A DNA stretch of 64,000 nt from Adlercreutzia sp. ZJ141. GTDB lineage: Bacteria; Actinomycetota; Coriobacteriia; Coriobacteriales; Eggerthellaceae. Position numbers and translations under genes: made by a program. Below the pieces are notes generated by a model. That model ran no database searches, was not told where the DNA came from, and saw nothing but the letters and a program-made list of their open reading frames with translations. Below, one piece after another: positions 28,101 through 37,439 of the stretch; the stretch's first letter is position 1, and every line of letters starts with the position of its first letter. The stretch is from positions 62,001 through 126,000 of the forward strand of contig NZ_JAAKEB010000008.1 in the NCBI RefSeq assembly GCF_011038965.1, read 5' to 3'.

Positions 28101-29519
28101 ATGGGCTTTTCAAACAAACGAAACAAAACTCATAGCGTTCTCCCTTTTGTTCTTTTTGGATACTCCCTCTTCATCGCAGCAAACACGTTTAACTTACGAG
28201 AACCGGTGACTTTACTGGCAGAACCCTACCAGTTTTCCGAAGAAGCTTTGCGTTCTCTTACTTACATCCCCTTTGCAACAGCTTCAATGAGCATCGGTGC
28301 TTTAATTCTAAAATGCAAGAAGGATTTACTGAAACTCTTGCCCGCTGCCTCACTTGTCTCATTTCTTTGCGGGTGCCTATTCATGTGTGTCTCAATTCTC
28401 TTCCCATCACTATCATTTCTCACAGCCTGCGCCCTTGTGGTATTTGGCATCTATAGCGCACTAACGTTTGACGCATGGATTCGCCACGTGGTTCACCTCA
28501 ACCAAGACGAGGTTTGGATTTTTGCTATCACCTCATCATTCTTGGCTCCGGTCATCCATTTCTTCACTGACTACATGTTCACAGTCATCCCCACTTTTGC
28601 AGCTTTCTCGATGCTCTCCTTCTCGTCTCTTGCCGTTCTGTTTTGCCTGCATCTCTACCTACCCAATGAGAATAACTGCCAAAACGAAGTCAACGAGAAA
28701 CGCTTCCGGGTTCGATCGGCGTTCTCGAGTCAGGGGACAACCATTGTTGCTTTGGGAGCCATGGGCTTCGTATCAACTTCCTCTCGAGCCATTCTGGGAG
28801 GAGGATCAAATCCACTCGCCACCGCCGCCGAAATGATCGCCCTTATCTTGGCCGGCATCGTCTTACTTATCACTGTTTTCGTTTTTCGCGTTCAAGTCAA
28901 CGTAAAGAAGATTGTCCTTTGGTCAATTCCTATCATGGCCCTAACCTGTTTAGCAGTGCCCTTCCTCGACAGCACGTTCACCGTTGTATTCCTCGGAGTA
29001 TCAACTACATGTCACACGCTAGGCTTACTTCTTCTTCAAGTAGCGAGCCGCGCCTACGGCAATGGAAATACACGTATCGCTGTAGGCACCTACGGTATCC
29101 TTAGTGGCAGCGTCTGCTTCATCACTATTCTCGGATACTTTATTCCTCTTCATAGAATTGGTTCCGATTTGGGAATTCCCCCAGCAATTGTGGCCTCGTT
29201 GTTCTCGGCGGTTGCGCTAGCTCTAGGACTCTCGATAGAACGCATCTCGCTTTTTAGCGCAAAGATGCTCGATCGCGATCAGGAAGACCCTTTACATAAC
29301 GCAGTCTCATCGGTTGCCTTGGAATACAGTCTAACAAATAAAGAGGAAGAGGTTTTACTACTAATGGCCCACGGGCGAGACATCCCCACCATAGCCAAAC
29401 AACTCGTTGTTTCCCAAAGTACCGTAAGAACCCACAACAAGCATATTTTCAAGAAACTCGGAGCTCATTCCCGTCAAGACTGCATCGATGAAGTGATGCG
29501 ATCTTATACACAAAACTAG
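28101..29519 (+). CDS. Membrane LuxR-family transcriptional regulator (12-TM sensor plus HTH)
   Basis: 472 residues; ATG at 28101 after GGAGAGAGGGG. About 400 residues form a dozen hydrophobic helices like a transporter fold. The C-terminus (LTNKEEEVLLLMAHGRDI then QSTVRTHNKHIFKKLGA) is a LuxR-type DNA-binding domain. Coriobacteriia carry many of these, each next to a reductase gene. By position it should sense the substrate and control the flavoprotein. Base composition looks A/T-rich, as in its neighbour. Confidence 0.88.
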   Translation: MGFSNKRNKTHSVLPFVLFGYSLFIAANTFNLREPVTLLAEPYQFSEEALRSLTYIPFATASMSIGALILKCKKDLLKLLPAASLVSFLCGCLFMCVSILFPSLSFLTACALVVFGIYSALTFDAWIRHVVHLNQDEVWIFAITSSFLAPVIHFFTDYMFTVIPTFAAFSMLSFSSLAVLFCLHLYLPNENNCQNEVNEKRFRVRSAFSSQGTTIVALGAMGFVSTSSRAILGGGSNPLATAAEMIALILAGIVLLITVFVFRVQVNVKKIVLWSIPIMALTCLAVPFLDSTFTVVFLGVSTTCHTLGLLLLQVASRAYGNGNTRIAVGTYGILSGSVCFITILGYFIPLHRIGSDLGIPPAIVASLFSAVALALGLSIERISLFSAKMLDRDQEDPLHNAVSSVALEYSLTNKEEEVLLLMAHGRDIPTIAKQLVVSQSTVRTHNKHIFKKLGAHSRQDCIDEVMRSYTQN

Positions 29520-29834
29520 TAGTATCGAGCCTCTATTACCCGAAATCCACCCCAGTTTGAGCGGTCAAGCACTAATCTGATGCTATTTGCATAGAATACG
29601 CGCTCGTCAGCTTGCGTTGCGAGCGTTTCAGTATGACGCACGAAACGTCCATAGTGTCGCATTTTAGGTCTAGCTGGCATCTTTGATCAGCACTTTACGT
29701 GCAGATAGAGTACATCAAACTATGTGTTAAACGAAGAACTCATCCCAAAACGTGCTGACCACATTTTGGTTGACAAAAGTTGACAATATATAGTAATTTT
29801 TATCAACCGCTAATCTTGAAAGTAGAATAAACCC
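29520..29834. other. Intergenic region upstream of the AbiE pair
   Basis: It contains no gene. A short hairpin (gctcgtcagcttgcgttgcgagc near 29610) may end the LuxR transcript, and the AbiE promoter/operator occupies the right end. Confidence 0.5.
29766..29808 (+). promoter_or_regulatory. Promoter/operator of the AbiE toxin-antitoxin pair
   Basis: GGTTGA (29768-29773) and TCAACC (29803-29808) form an inverted pair. Between them lie two copies of TTGACA (29770 and 29780) and TATAGT (29789-29794). TTGGTT (29766) at 17 bases before TATAGT would serve as -35. AbiEi antitoxins repress their own promoter through inverted repeats, which fits. Confidence 0.5.
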
Positions 29835-30461
29835 ATGGAAACCTTTATCGACATACTCGAAGTTCGTTTCGGAAAGAATCAACCCATTCTCACCGAAGAG
29901 ATACTCTGCGTGTTCTCTGATATTAGCCGTCAGGCTGTATACAAGAGAATTGATGCAGCTATGGCGGAGGGGAAGATTGCTCGCTATGACCGTGGCGTGT
30001 ATTACCTTCCGACGGAAACGCGCTTTGGGAAGTCATCGCTTCTAGGAACGCAAGTTGCCACAAAACGCTGGCTTCAATCTGGTAACGATGTTTATGGCTA
30101 TGTTTCCGGTTTCAATCTGGTAAATGAGTCGGGAGTATCTGATCAGGTGCCTAATACCCTGGAAATTACTACGAACAAAGAGAGTTCTCGTTTGCGAGAG
30201 GTTAAGCCTTTTGGTGGCTGGAAACGCATAACACTGCGAAAACCTCGGCGTCCTGTTAATGCTCGTAATGTTAACGCACTACGGTTTCTCGATCTTATTA
30301 CCGATCAACAAATCCAGTTTTACGATGAATACGAAATGGATGCGCTTAAAAAGCTGGCTCGCAAAGCAGGTAGATCTATGATTTACGATTGCTCGGCCAG
30401 TTACCCAGACAGAACGGCCAAGAAATTGGCAGAGTGTGAGAGATATCGTGTATTTGCATGA
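29835..30461 (+). CDS. AbiEi-family antitoxin (type IV toxin-antitoxin)
   Basis: 208 residues. The N-terminal winged helix (ISRQAVYKRIDAAMAEGKI then YDRGVYYLPT) and the following GYVSGFNLVNESGVSDQVPN block match the DUF6088/AbiEi antitoxin family. It overlaps the toxin gene by 26 bases. The antitoxin counters the nucleotidyltransferase toxin without direct contact and represses the operon. The start ATG has only a weak ribosome site. A phage-defence role is known for AbiE but not shown here. Confidence 0.85.
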   Translation: METFIDILEVRFGKNQPILTEEILCVFSDISRQAVYKRIDAAMAEGKIARYDRGVYYLPTETRFGKSSLLGTQVATKRWLQSGNDVYGYVSGFNLVNESGVSDQVPNTLEITTNKESSRLREVKPFGGWKRITLRKPRRPVNARNVNALRFLDLITDQQIQFYDEYEMDALKKLARKAGRSMIYDCSASYPDRTAKKLAECERYRVFA

Positions 30462-31356
30462 GAATCCAGCTGATTTCAAGGAGCTCGTTCGCCAAGTGGC
30501 CGAATACGAGCAGATGCCCCAATCTTTCATTGTGAAAGATTATTTTGCTGTTCAAATACTCAAAGAGGTGACACGAAGAAATCCGGCGCTTGTCTTTAAG
30601 GGTGGAACTTGCCTCTCTAAGTGTTACGGCGTTATTAATCGCTTCTCTGAAGATATTGACCTGGGTATTCAAGCAGAACACGCGACCGAGGGCATGAGAA
30701 AACGTATCAAACAAGCAGTGGTAGAGAGCGCTTACTCGTTGGGACTTTCTATCGAAAATCTCGACCGAACGCGCAGCCGCCGAGAGTTCAACCGTTACGA
30801 GATGCCACTGCCTAATATCGATAAGACAACGTTCGCCGATAAACTTGTGGTAGAAACAGCCGTTATGACTCCAGCCGATCCCGCAGCGTATCGTAGTTTA
30901 CAGAGCTTTATTGGGATATTTTGTGAAGAACAGCGCTTTGTCGAAGCTGCTGAAGAATACGACCTCGGTCCCTTTGAAGTATTAGCTAACTCTTTGGAGC
31001 GAACCTTCTGTGACAAAACCTTCGCTTTGTGTGACTACTATTTAGCGGGCAGCATACCTCCGCGACAGTCGCGCCACATGTATGACCTTTGCAAGCTGCT
31101 TGATCGGGTTCCATTAGACGAAACACTGCTTGAACTGCTGAAGATAGTGCGCCGTCAGCGCTTGGGCGGCTCCCGTACACCTTCGGCAAATCCCGCCGTT
31201 GATATATCTGACACTCTGCAAAGAATCGCAAGCTATGGTGTCTATCAGGAAGACTACGAGAAAGCCACCGCTCCTCTTCTATATGACGATCTGAGTTACG
31301 AAGATGCCGCTACAGCAGTGATGCGAATAGCTGCCTTCCTTAAAGGAAAACTTTAA
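30436..31356 (+). CDS. AbiEii/AbiGii-family nucleotidyltransferase toxin
   Basis: 306 residues with a GTG start at 30436 inside the antitoxin gene. FKGGTCLSK (GGT at 56-58) and RFSEDIDLGI (SEDID at 71-75) are the nucleotidyltransferase motifs of AbiEii, which in related systems transfers nucleotides to tRNA ends or other targets and stops growth. NSLERTFCDKTFAL and the C-terminal helices also fit. The last four bases overlap the convergent membrane-protein gene. Confidence 0.9.
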   Translation: MRDIVYLHENPADFKELVRQVAEYEQMPQSFIVKDYFAVQILKEVTRRNPALVFKGGTCLSKCYGVINRFSEDIDLGIQAEHATEGMRKRIKQAVVESAYSLGLSIENLDRTRSRREFNRYEMPLPNIDKTTFADKLVVETAVMTPADPAAYRSLQSFIGIFCEEQRFVEAAEEYDLGPFEVLANSLERTFCDKTFALCDYYLAGSIPPRQSRHMYDLCKLLDRVPLDETLLELLKIVRRQRLGGSRTPSANPAVDISDTLQRIASYGVYQEDYEKATAPLLYDDLSYEDAATAVMRIAAFLKGKL

Positions 31357-31994
31357 GGAAGAACCGAACTAAACAGTGACACGTAGTCTTGCGAACCTGC
31401 AGGCACGCTTAAGGTAATGTTGCGCCCATATGCCTGCACAGTAAGGTAAGAAGGGTCGTCGTATGTGATGATGGTTGCGTCTACGCCTTGGTACGTGCCG
31501 CTCACGCTGCCCGTCTGCACCGCATCGGCGGGCAAGGTGGCAACCTGCCAGTCTTCAATAGCCAAGTTATCAACGGCAGCATCGAATTCGGCATCCGACA
31601 TGCCCGTCCACTGCTGAATGCTCTCCCGCTGCGACTCGATGGCTCCTTCAATCTGACCTTTCACGCCCGATGCGTCAAGCGCAGCGTTCGCGGCTTTGCT
31701 CTTCCAGTTATTCAGGAATTCCAGACCGAAGGGAGCTTCTGACGCTTCTGATGTCGCGTCTCCACCAACAGCACCATCCGATTGATCGGCATCACTGGGC
31801 ATAAGCACCAGCACCCCAATACCCACAACAATAAGCAGGATCAGACCAACGAACGCGATGATGGCCTTGTTGGCCAGGCTCTTCGTCTTTTGGTCGCCAA
31901 ATGCCTCCGAGCTTGCGGGATCCGGGTACTCAAACGTCACGTTAGGAGATGTACGCTGATTGGGGAATCGGTTGCGGTCGTAGGGGTTCGTCAT
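31353..31994 (-). CDS. Single-span membrane protein of unknown function
   Basis: 213 residues; ATG at 31994 with GGAAGGAG upstream. An N-terminal cytoplasmic stretch of about 40 polar residues is followed by one transmembrane helix (IIAFVGLILLIVVGIGVLVL, about 48-67) and an extracytoplasmic domain that ends in a beta-rich segment (VSGTYQGVDATIITYDD). No family recognised. Its 3' end touches the AbiE toxin gene. Confidence 0.75.
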   Translation of the reverse strand: MTNPYDRNRFPNQRTSPNVTFEYPDPASSEAFGDQKTKSLANKAIIAFVGLILLIVVGIGVLVLMPSDADQSDGAVGGDATSEASEAPFGLEFLNNWKSKAANAALDASGVKGQIEGAIESQRESIQQWTGMSDAEFDAAVDNLAIEDWQVATLPADAVQTGSVSGTYQGVDATIITYDDPSYLTVQAYGRNITLSVPAGSQDYVSLFSSVLP

Positions 31995-32220
31995 GGCGGC
32001 TCCTTCCGTAGCCGTTCGCACATCGAGGACGCCGCCGTTGCTGCGATGATAATGCGCTTCACACGGCGATGATGCTGTCGGTTCGACGGCATCCCCACCG
32101 TTTAGGGTACGCAAGCTTCCCGCAAAATCGGGCGATTCACGAAACCGTCGCAGGGTGTTCACTAGTTTGGTACCGAATCGGCACCAAATCCCCATAGCAT
32201 GAGGGAAACACTGACTAAGG

Positions 32221-33585
32221 CTACGAAGGTGATGCTTGTTTCGCGACTACACTCGAGCGAGCTTGTGACTCAGCCGCTTGCTCGCATTCGAGCACGCGTT
32301 GCATGGCGGCAATGGCGCATTCGATCATGGAGTCGTCGGGCTCATTCGTGGTCAAGCGCTGCATCTGCATACCGGGCCACAGGATCACCTTCACAAGTGG
32401 ATTGTCGGGACGACTTCCCGCCCACTTCACCGTTATCTCGTATGCGATGCCGGCAATAAGCGGCATAAACGCAATGCGCACCGCTATGACCAGCAGCAGC
32501 TTCGGCAAGCCGTCGGGCACACCCCACGACGTGATGAGCGGTTTTACGGGAATGACGGTGTACACCAAGATAGCGATGATCATGACCATGATTAGAAACG
32601 CCGTGCCACAACGCACGTGCAAGCGTGGGAAACTACGCGCATTCTCGGGCGTGAGCGGTAATCCGTGCTCGTAGCAATGGATAGTCTTGTGCTCGGCACC
32701 GTGGTAGCCAAACATGCGCTGAATGTCTTTCATGCGTCCGATCAGCCACATGTAGAACACAAACACAGCCACACGCAGCACGCCGTCGACAATGTTCCAA
32801 GCAAGCGTGCGATCGTCGTACTCGCCTACGATCAGGTTCGTCACGAACGCGGGCAGCACCACAAACAGCACAACACCCAACACTAAACCGAGCACCATAG
32901 ACACCATCATCTCGCGGTGTCCGAACTCCACTTCCTCGTCCATAAATGACTTTTTGTCGGATGAGGCTTCGGATGCTGCAGCGGACGCTGGCACGGGCAC
33001 GGGTTCCGTAACCACGTCGAGCGTCGTTTGAGCCCCCAGCGCGTCGATCATCTCTTCGGGGTTACCAAAATCGTCTTTCCACGAGAATCGATGCTCGGGT
33101 TCTGACACAGACTCGAGTTTGGATTCGGGCTCAAGTTCAAACTCAGATTCAGGCTCGCGCTTACCATCAAGCTCGCGCTCGCCGCCCCCACCGACTTCTC
33201 CAATTCCATCCACCTTGGCACCGTCACCGGCCTCGCTTTCACCTTCGCACTCTTCGGTTCCCTCGTCAGCGAACGCATGCAGGGCGGCTATCTCAAGCGC
33301 CTTGTAACCCAGCACCAGCGAGTTCACAAACGCAACCACCCCGCGCACGACAGGCCACGACGCCCAACGCGCCTTCGACGCCTGCCCCAGCTCGTGTTCT
33401 TCCACGTAGATGCCGCCGTCTGGCTCACGCACAGCAACCGCCCAGTTCAGCTTGCCGCGCATCATGATGCCTTCGATGAGCGCTTGACCTCCTACGTGCG
33501 TTTTTAGCGCGCCATCCTCGGAAAACGCGCGCGACAGATCGCTTTTTCGGCGCCCATCGCGCTCAACCTCAACGCTACCATCCAC
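32221..33585 (-). CDS. DUF1385 (YqhQ-like) membrane protein with acidic insertion
   Basis: 454 residues; GTG start at 33585, two bases after the thyX stop, with GGAGG in the thyX 3' end. VGGQALIEGIMMRGK is the DUF1385 signature; the C-terminal half has several transmembrane helices and the conserved block FGYHGAEHKTIHCYEHG, then RCGTAFLI. About 100 residues between these parts are a Glu/Ser-rich, low-complexity insertion absent from short family members. The function is unknown; it is probably co-transcribed with thyX. Confidence 0.88.
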   Translation of the reverse strand: MDGSVEVERDGRRKSDLSRAFSEDGALKTHVGGQALIEGIMMRGKLNWAVAVREPDGGIYVEEHELGQASKARWASWPVVRGVVAFVNSLVLGYKALEIAALHAFADEGTEECEGESEAGDGAKVDGIGEVGGGGERELDGKREPESEFELEPESKLESVSEPEHRFSWKDDFGNPEEMIDALGAQTTLDVVTEPVPVPASAAASEASSDKKSFMDEEVEFGHREMMVSMVLGLVLGVVLFVVLPAFVTNLIVGEYDDRTLAWNIVDGVLRVAVFVFYMWLIGRMKDIQRMFGYHGAEHKTIHCYEHGLPLTPENARSFPRLHVRCGTAFLIMVMIIAILVYTVIPVKPLITSWGVPDGLPKLLLVIAVRIAFMPLIAGIAYEITVKWAGSRPDNPLVKVILWPGMQMQRLTTNEPDDSMIECAIAAMQRVLECEQAAESQARSSVVAKQASPS

Positions 33586-33587
33586 CG

Positions 33588-34268
33588 CTAATCCCTCCGA
33601 ACCTGCGGATAAGGATTGCCGCACGACATCTTGCCCTCGGGGCACGCACCGCGCACGCACGGTGCACCGGCATCGGCGAAGATGAACGGGGCCGTAGGCC
33701 GCGCAAGCTCCAACATGCGATGAGCCATGTCGCGAATTTCCCACTGCGCGCGGTTGCAGCAGCGCAAACTGAAGAAGTGCAGCAGCTCGCGAACGTTCAT
33801 GGTGATAACGATCTTGCTTTCTGCAGCGTTGGGAAGCAGGTAGCGAGCATCTTCTGCGGGTATACCTGCATCGAGCAGCTGTCGATACGCGGTAACAGCC
33901 GCCTCAATTGCCTGGTCGAATACCGCTTCGGCTTGCGCGTCCGCCGCAACGGTTGGGGGCTTCACGCATTCCAGACCATCCGAAAACTTCACGTAGCGCT
34001 GGCTTTGCTGATTGAAACTGGCGATGCGATGGCGCACCAACTGATGCGTGAGCGCGCGGGACACGCCGTCAACCGCGAAGGTGTAGCTTGCATGTTCGAG
34101 CGTCGACAAATGCCCACTCGCCAGAATCGTTGACAGCACGCTGCGCATGCGCTCTTCCGGCATGGTTTCCATCAGCTCGGCAGCCCCCACGGGCGCGTAG
34201 CATAAGCGCGCCGCCGTTGCGATGGCGCGCTCGGGATCGGGCGTATGGTACAACAACTCAACTTGCAT
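33588..34268 (-). CDS. thyX: FAD-dependent thymidylate synthase
   Basis: 226 residues; ATG at 34268 after GAGGAG. The ThyX signature appears as RHRIASFNQQSQRY, with LSTLEHASYTFAVDGVSRAL before it and NVRELLHFFSLRCCNRAQWEIR after it. It makes dTMP from dUMP using methylene-tetrahydrofolate, NADPH and FAD. No thyA is seen in the window. It supplies the substrate of Tmk. Confidence 0.95.
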   Translation of the reverse strand: MQVELLYHTPDPERAIATAARLCYAPVGAAELMETMPEERMRSVLSTILASGHLSTLEHASYTFAVDGVSRALTHQLVRHRIASFNQQSQRYVKFSDGLECVKPPTVAADAQAEAVFDQAIEAAVTAYRQLLDAGIPAEDARYLLPNAAESKIVITMNVRELLHFFSLRCCNRAQWEIRDMAHRMLELARPTAPFIFADAGAPCVRGACPEGKMSCGNPYPQVRRD

Positions 34269-34297
34269 AAGACACTCCTCTATAGGTTCACACACCC

Positions 34298-35059
34298 TTA
34301 CAGTTCGATGCGCTCAAACATGTCTTTTCCCGCACCGCATATGGGGCATTCGTAATCGTCGGGCAGCTCGTCTGTCTCCACAACATAGCCGCACACCATA
34401 CACCGCCTGCCATATCGCTTGGCGGGCGCGGCAGAATCCTGCCCTTCGGTCTCACCAGCGGGTGCGTCCGCATCTGATGCGGATTCATCAGTGCTTTCGC
34501 CACCCTTGGTTGACTTGTTAGCAGGCTCGGAATCGTCAGCTCCTGTGTAGCTCGACGCCTTCGGCGGGGTCTTGCCGCCTTTCACCTGATGATAGTAGGC
34601 GTACGTCATAGGCTCTTCGTCAGCAAGTTTCTCAGCCTCTTCCACCTCACCAATGAACAGCACATGCGTTCCTACATCGACACACTTCGTCACGCGCACC
34701 GAGAAGCGTGCAACCGCCTGCTCGGCAACATAGGGAACACCAGCGGCGTCGTGTGCCACTTGAAAGTCGGCAAACTTGTCGAACTCCGAGCTCGTCCTAA
34801 AGCCGAACGCCCCAATGAGCTCCATAGTCGCACTTTGCGCCAACACTGTGCAAGCAAAACGCCCCGATTCCTGCACGACGCTCGCCGTAACGTTTTCCTT
34901 GTTCAGTGCAACACTCACCTGAAACGGCGACGAAGTAACCTGCGCAAACGTGTTCGCCACGCAACCCGCCGCGCCGTCGTTCGCACTGCCATCGCTCTTC
35001 GCGGTGATAAGGTACAAGCCGTAACTCAAACTACGAAATGCTTTCTTGTCGACACCCAT
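34298..35059 (-). CDS. Flavin reductase domain fused to rubredoxin
   Basis: 253 residues; ATG at 35059 with GGGG upstream (an ATG at 35080 is possible). Residues 1-160 are a flavin reductase-like split-barrel ([42 protein letters not shown]). After an acidic linker, the C-terminus is rubredoxin: CMVCGYVV then [11 protein letters not shown] with its four iron-binding cysteines. This is the high-molecular-weight rubredoxin layout of anaerobes that passes electrons to flavodiiron proteins in O2/peroxide detoxification. Confidence 0.92.
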   Translation of the reverse strand: MGVDKKAFRSLSYGLYLITAKSDGSANDGAAGCVANTFAQVTSSPFQVSVALNKENVTASVVQESGRFACTVLAQSATMELIGAFGFRTSSEFDKFADFQVAHDAAGVPYVAEQAVARFSVRVTKCVDVGTHVLFIGEVEEAEKLADEEPMTYAYYHQVKGGKTPPKASSYTGADDSEPANKSTKGGESTDESASDADAPAGETEGQDSAAPAKRYGRRCMVCGYVVETDELPDDYECPICGAGKDMFERIEL

Positions 35060-35360
35060 CCGTATCCCCTTTCGACTCATGCCAGCTGCGATACACACAG
35101 CACCGCAGCACGCGTCTGTGCACGAAACCATGGTAGCATCGAACGGCGCGCAACAAGAAGACATCCCTTTCGTTGTATGAGAAATGCAACGAAAGGCAAT
35201 TCGACAGAAAAGGGTCACTTATCGATCGTTGCGTCCTCATCATCTGGTTCACGGCCGTTAGCCATAGTTCCTACTACTATTTTACAAATGCGTAACTGTG
35301 TAGAGTTAGACGCGTCTTTTGGATCTTTTCCCCTTTGTCTTATGCGAGCGCAATACTGCT

Positions 35361-35400
35361 CGCATAAAAACGGGGCTGCATCTTGTGCAGCCCCGTTTCT
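35361..35400 (-). terminator. Intrinsic terminator after rpmE
   Basis: On the minus strand an AACGGGGCTGCA stem (35386-35397 pairing with 35369-35380) is followed by five Ts. It lies about 30 bases after the rpmE stop. Confidence 0.85.
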
Positions 35401-35425
35401 GGTTTCCGATAACGAAATACGATGC

Positions 35426-35857
35426 TTATTCAGCGGCGGTTTCCTCGGCGGGAGTTTCGGCGTCAACTTCTTCAGCGGCGGAAGCCTCGGCCTCGGCCTT
35501 AGCGGCAGCAGCGACGTTCTTCTTCGCAAACTCTTCGGCGCGTTTAGCCTTAGCAGCGGCCTTCGCTTCGCGCTCCGCCTTCTTAGCGGCCTCGCGCTCG
35601 GCAACAGCAGCAGCGCGCTTAGCCTTAGCAGCGGCTTCGCGAGCAGCAACCATCTCGGTTGCAGAGCCGAACTTGTTGGCAAAGCGCTGAACGCGTCCGC
35701 CGGTGTCGATCAGCTTCTGGGTGCCAGTGTAGAACGGATGGCACGCGTTGCAGATGTCGATGCGCAGTTCGGGCTTGGTTGAGCGAGTGGTGAACGTATT
35801 GCCGCAGGTGCAGCGAACCGTGCACTCCATGTACTCCGGATGAATTCCTTGTTTCAT
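35426..35857 (-). CDS. rpmE: 50S ribosomal protein L31 with long Ala/Lys/Glu-rich extension
   Basis: 143 residues. The first 68 are L31 ([33 protein letters not shown]), with the zinc-type cysteines (C16 region, CxxC at ICNACHPF). The remaining 75 residues are an almost pure A/K/R/E helix ending in an acidic patch. Ordinary L31 is about 70 residues. The frame and the terminator directly after it show the tail is real. AAGGAGAACC precedes the ATG. Confidence 0.93.
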   Translation of the reverse strand: MKQGIHPEYMECTVRCTCGNTFTTRSTKPELRIDICNACHPFYTGTQKLIDTGGRVQRFANKFGSATEMVAAREAAAKAKRAAAVAEREAAKKAEREAKAAAKAKRAEEFAKKNVAAAAKAEAEASAAEEVDAETPAEETAAE

Positions 35858-35973
35858 TCTCTGGTTCTCCTTCTACGAGCCTTGGTTTCCGACCAAGGCG
35901 AAGACAAGCCTTTGCATGGTAACACACGACAACGTTTAGCGCTAGACCGAATTTGCACGATCGCACCACAACA

Positions 35974-36012
35974 ACAATGGTGTTACTACTGTCTAGCCAG
36001 TAACACCATTGT
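35974..36012 (-). other. Perfect hairpin between amidohydrolase and rpmE
   Basis: ACAATGGTGTTACT (35974-35987) pairs fully with 35999-36012. On the minus strand the run after it is only T/G-rich, so it is either a weak terminator for the amidohydrolase gene or an operator for rpmE. Confidence 0.55.
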
Positions 36013-36043
36013 GAGCCAACAAGCTCACATGCTCGCGCTACAG

Positions 36044-37333
36044 CTACCCGATGATGCGATTTGTTCGTGCGGTCACCTCGGCCTTCGCGCGCTCCACGTC
36101 CACGGTAGGCCATTCGCCGTCGCGGTACACCACGCGCCCGTCACACATGGTTAACACTACGTCGGAGCCGTGCCCGGAAAACACCACGTTAAACAACGGA
36201 TTGGTCATGGGTGTCCACGACGGCCCCGCCACGTCGAGCACACACAGGTCGGCACGCATGCCCACAGCAATAAGCCCACAGTCATCGCGCCCTTGCGACA
36301 GCGCGCCGGCACGGGTGCCCGCAAACAGCACCTGCTTCGGCGACACCACCGACGGATCCAACATCGACCCCTTAGAAATAAGCGCCAGCACGTACAGGTC
36401 CTGCAACATGTCGTAGTTGTTGTTCGACGCCATGCCATCGGTACCTACGCACACGTTCACACCCGCTTCCAACATGCGTGCGATGGGCGCGAAACCGCTT
36501 CCCAGCTTCATGTTCGACACCGGGTTAGCCGCCACCGACACGCCGCGTTCGACCATGATTCGAATGTCCTCGTCATCAACCCATACGCAATGCGCCGCCG
36601 TGGTGGGCAAATCGAGTACGCCTAAGCTCTCGAAATACTTGATGGGAGTCATGCCGTCATGACGCTGCTTGCATTCCTCACGCTCCAAACGCGTCTCCGA
36701 GCAATGCAGCTGCATGCGCAGCCCGTGCTTGGCGGCATACTCTGCCATGTCGGCAACCGCGCCGGGGTTCGTCGTATACTCGGAATGAACGCCGCAGTCA
36801 ATAAGCACGCGCCCGCCACCGCGCCCGTGTACCTCGGAAATAAGCTGGTCGACAGTCGCACGCAACGGCAGGTCATCGAGCCGCTCGCCGTTAAGCGCCA
36901 GCAGGTCGTCGCACAAGTTCGCTTTCAGACCCGATTCCTCCACCGCGCGAGCCACGTGGTCCATGTGATAGTACATGTCGGAAAACGACACCACGCCAAA
37001 GCGCGCCATCTCGGCGCACGACAACAGCGTACCCCAGTAGCAGTCCTCGGGCATCATTTTCGCCTCGAAGGGAAATACCTTTTCGTTCAGCCATATTTGG
37101 AGAGGTAGATTCTCGGCGTACCCGCGTAAAAGTGTCATGGAAGAATGCGTATGTGCGTTGTACAGCGCGGGCATAAGTAACTTGCCGCGCCCGTCGTAGC
37201 GCTCGCCGAAGGAGGCAGCGTCGGCGGGAGCCTTGTCACCCACATAGGTGATGAAGCCGTCGCACACGCCAACCCACCGGTTGGGCTGATGCTCGAACCG
37301 TTCGTCTATGATGTCAACATTCTCGAAAAGCAC
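36044..37333 (-). CDS. Amidohydrolase, S-adenosylhomocysteine/methylthioadenosine deaminase family
   Basis: 429 residues; GTG start at 37333 after GGTGGAACACC. Metal-binding motifs are in order: NAHTHSSMTLLRG, LQLHCSETRLE, AAHCVWV, and the catalytic GTDGMASNNNYDM. This is the MtaD/Ssn-type deaminase family that converts 5'-methylthioadenosine, SAH or guanine-like amines. Which substrate is used cannot be told. It diverges from mrp with 106 bases between. Confidence 0.9.
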   Translation of the reverse strand: MLFENVDIIDERFEHQPNRWVGVCDGFITYVGDKAPADAASFGERYDGRGKLLMPALYNAHTHSSMTLLRGYAENLPLQIWLNEKVFPFEAKMMPEDCYWGTLLSCAEMARFGVVSFSDMYYHMDHVARAVEESGLKANLCDDLLALNGERLDDLPLRATVDQLISEVHGRGGGRVLIDCGVHSEYTTNPGAVADMAEYAAKHGLRMQLHCSETRLEREECKQRHDGMTPIKYFESLGVLDLPTTAAHCVWVDDEDIRIMVERGVSVAANPVSNMKLGSGFAPIARMLEAGVNVCVGTDGMASNNNYDMLQDLYVLALISKGSMLDPSVVSPKQVLFAGTRAGALSQGRDDCGLIAVGMRADLCVLDVAGPSWTPMTNPLFNVVFSGHGSDVVLTMCDGRVVYRDGEWPTVDVERAKAEVTARTNRIIG

Positions 37334-37439
37334 GGTGTTCCACCTTTCGGTACGAAAGAATGAGCTTGTGCTATTATGCCCGAAGAAACGAAGGGCGCAC
37401 AGCAAAACCATGTGCGCACAAGACGAGAAAGAAGGCAAC

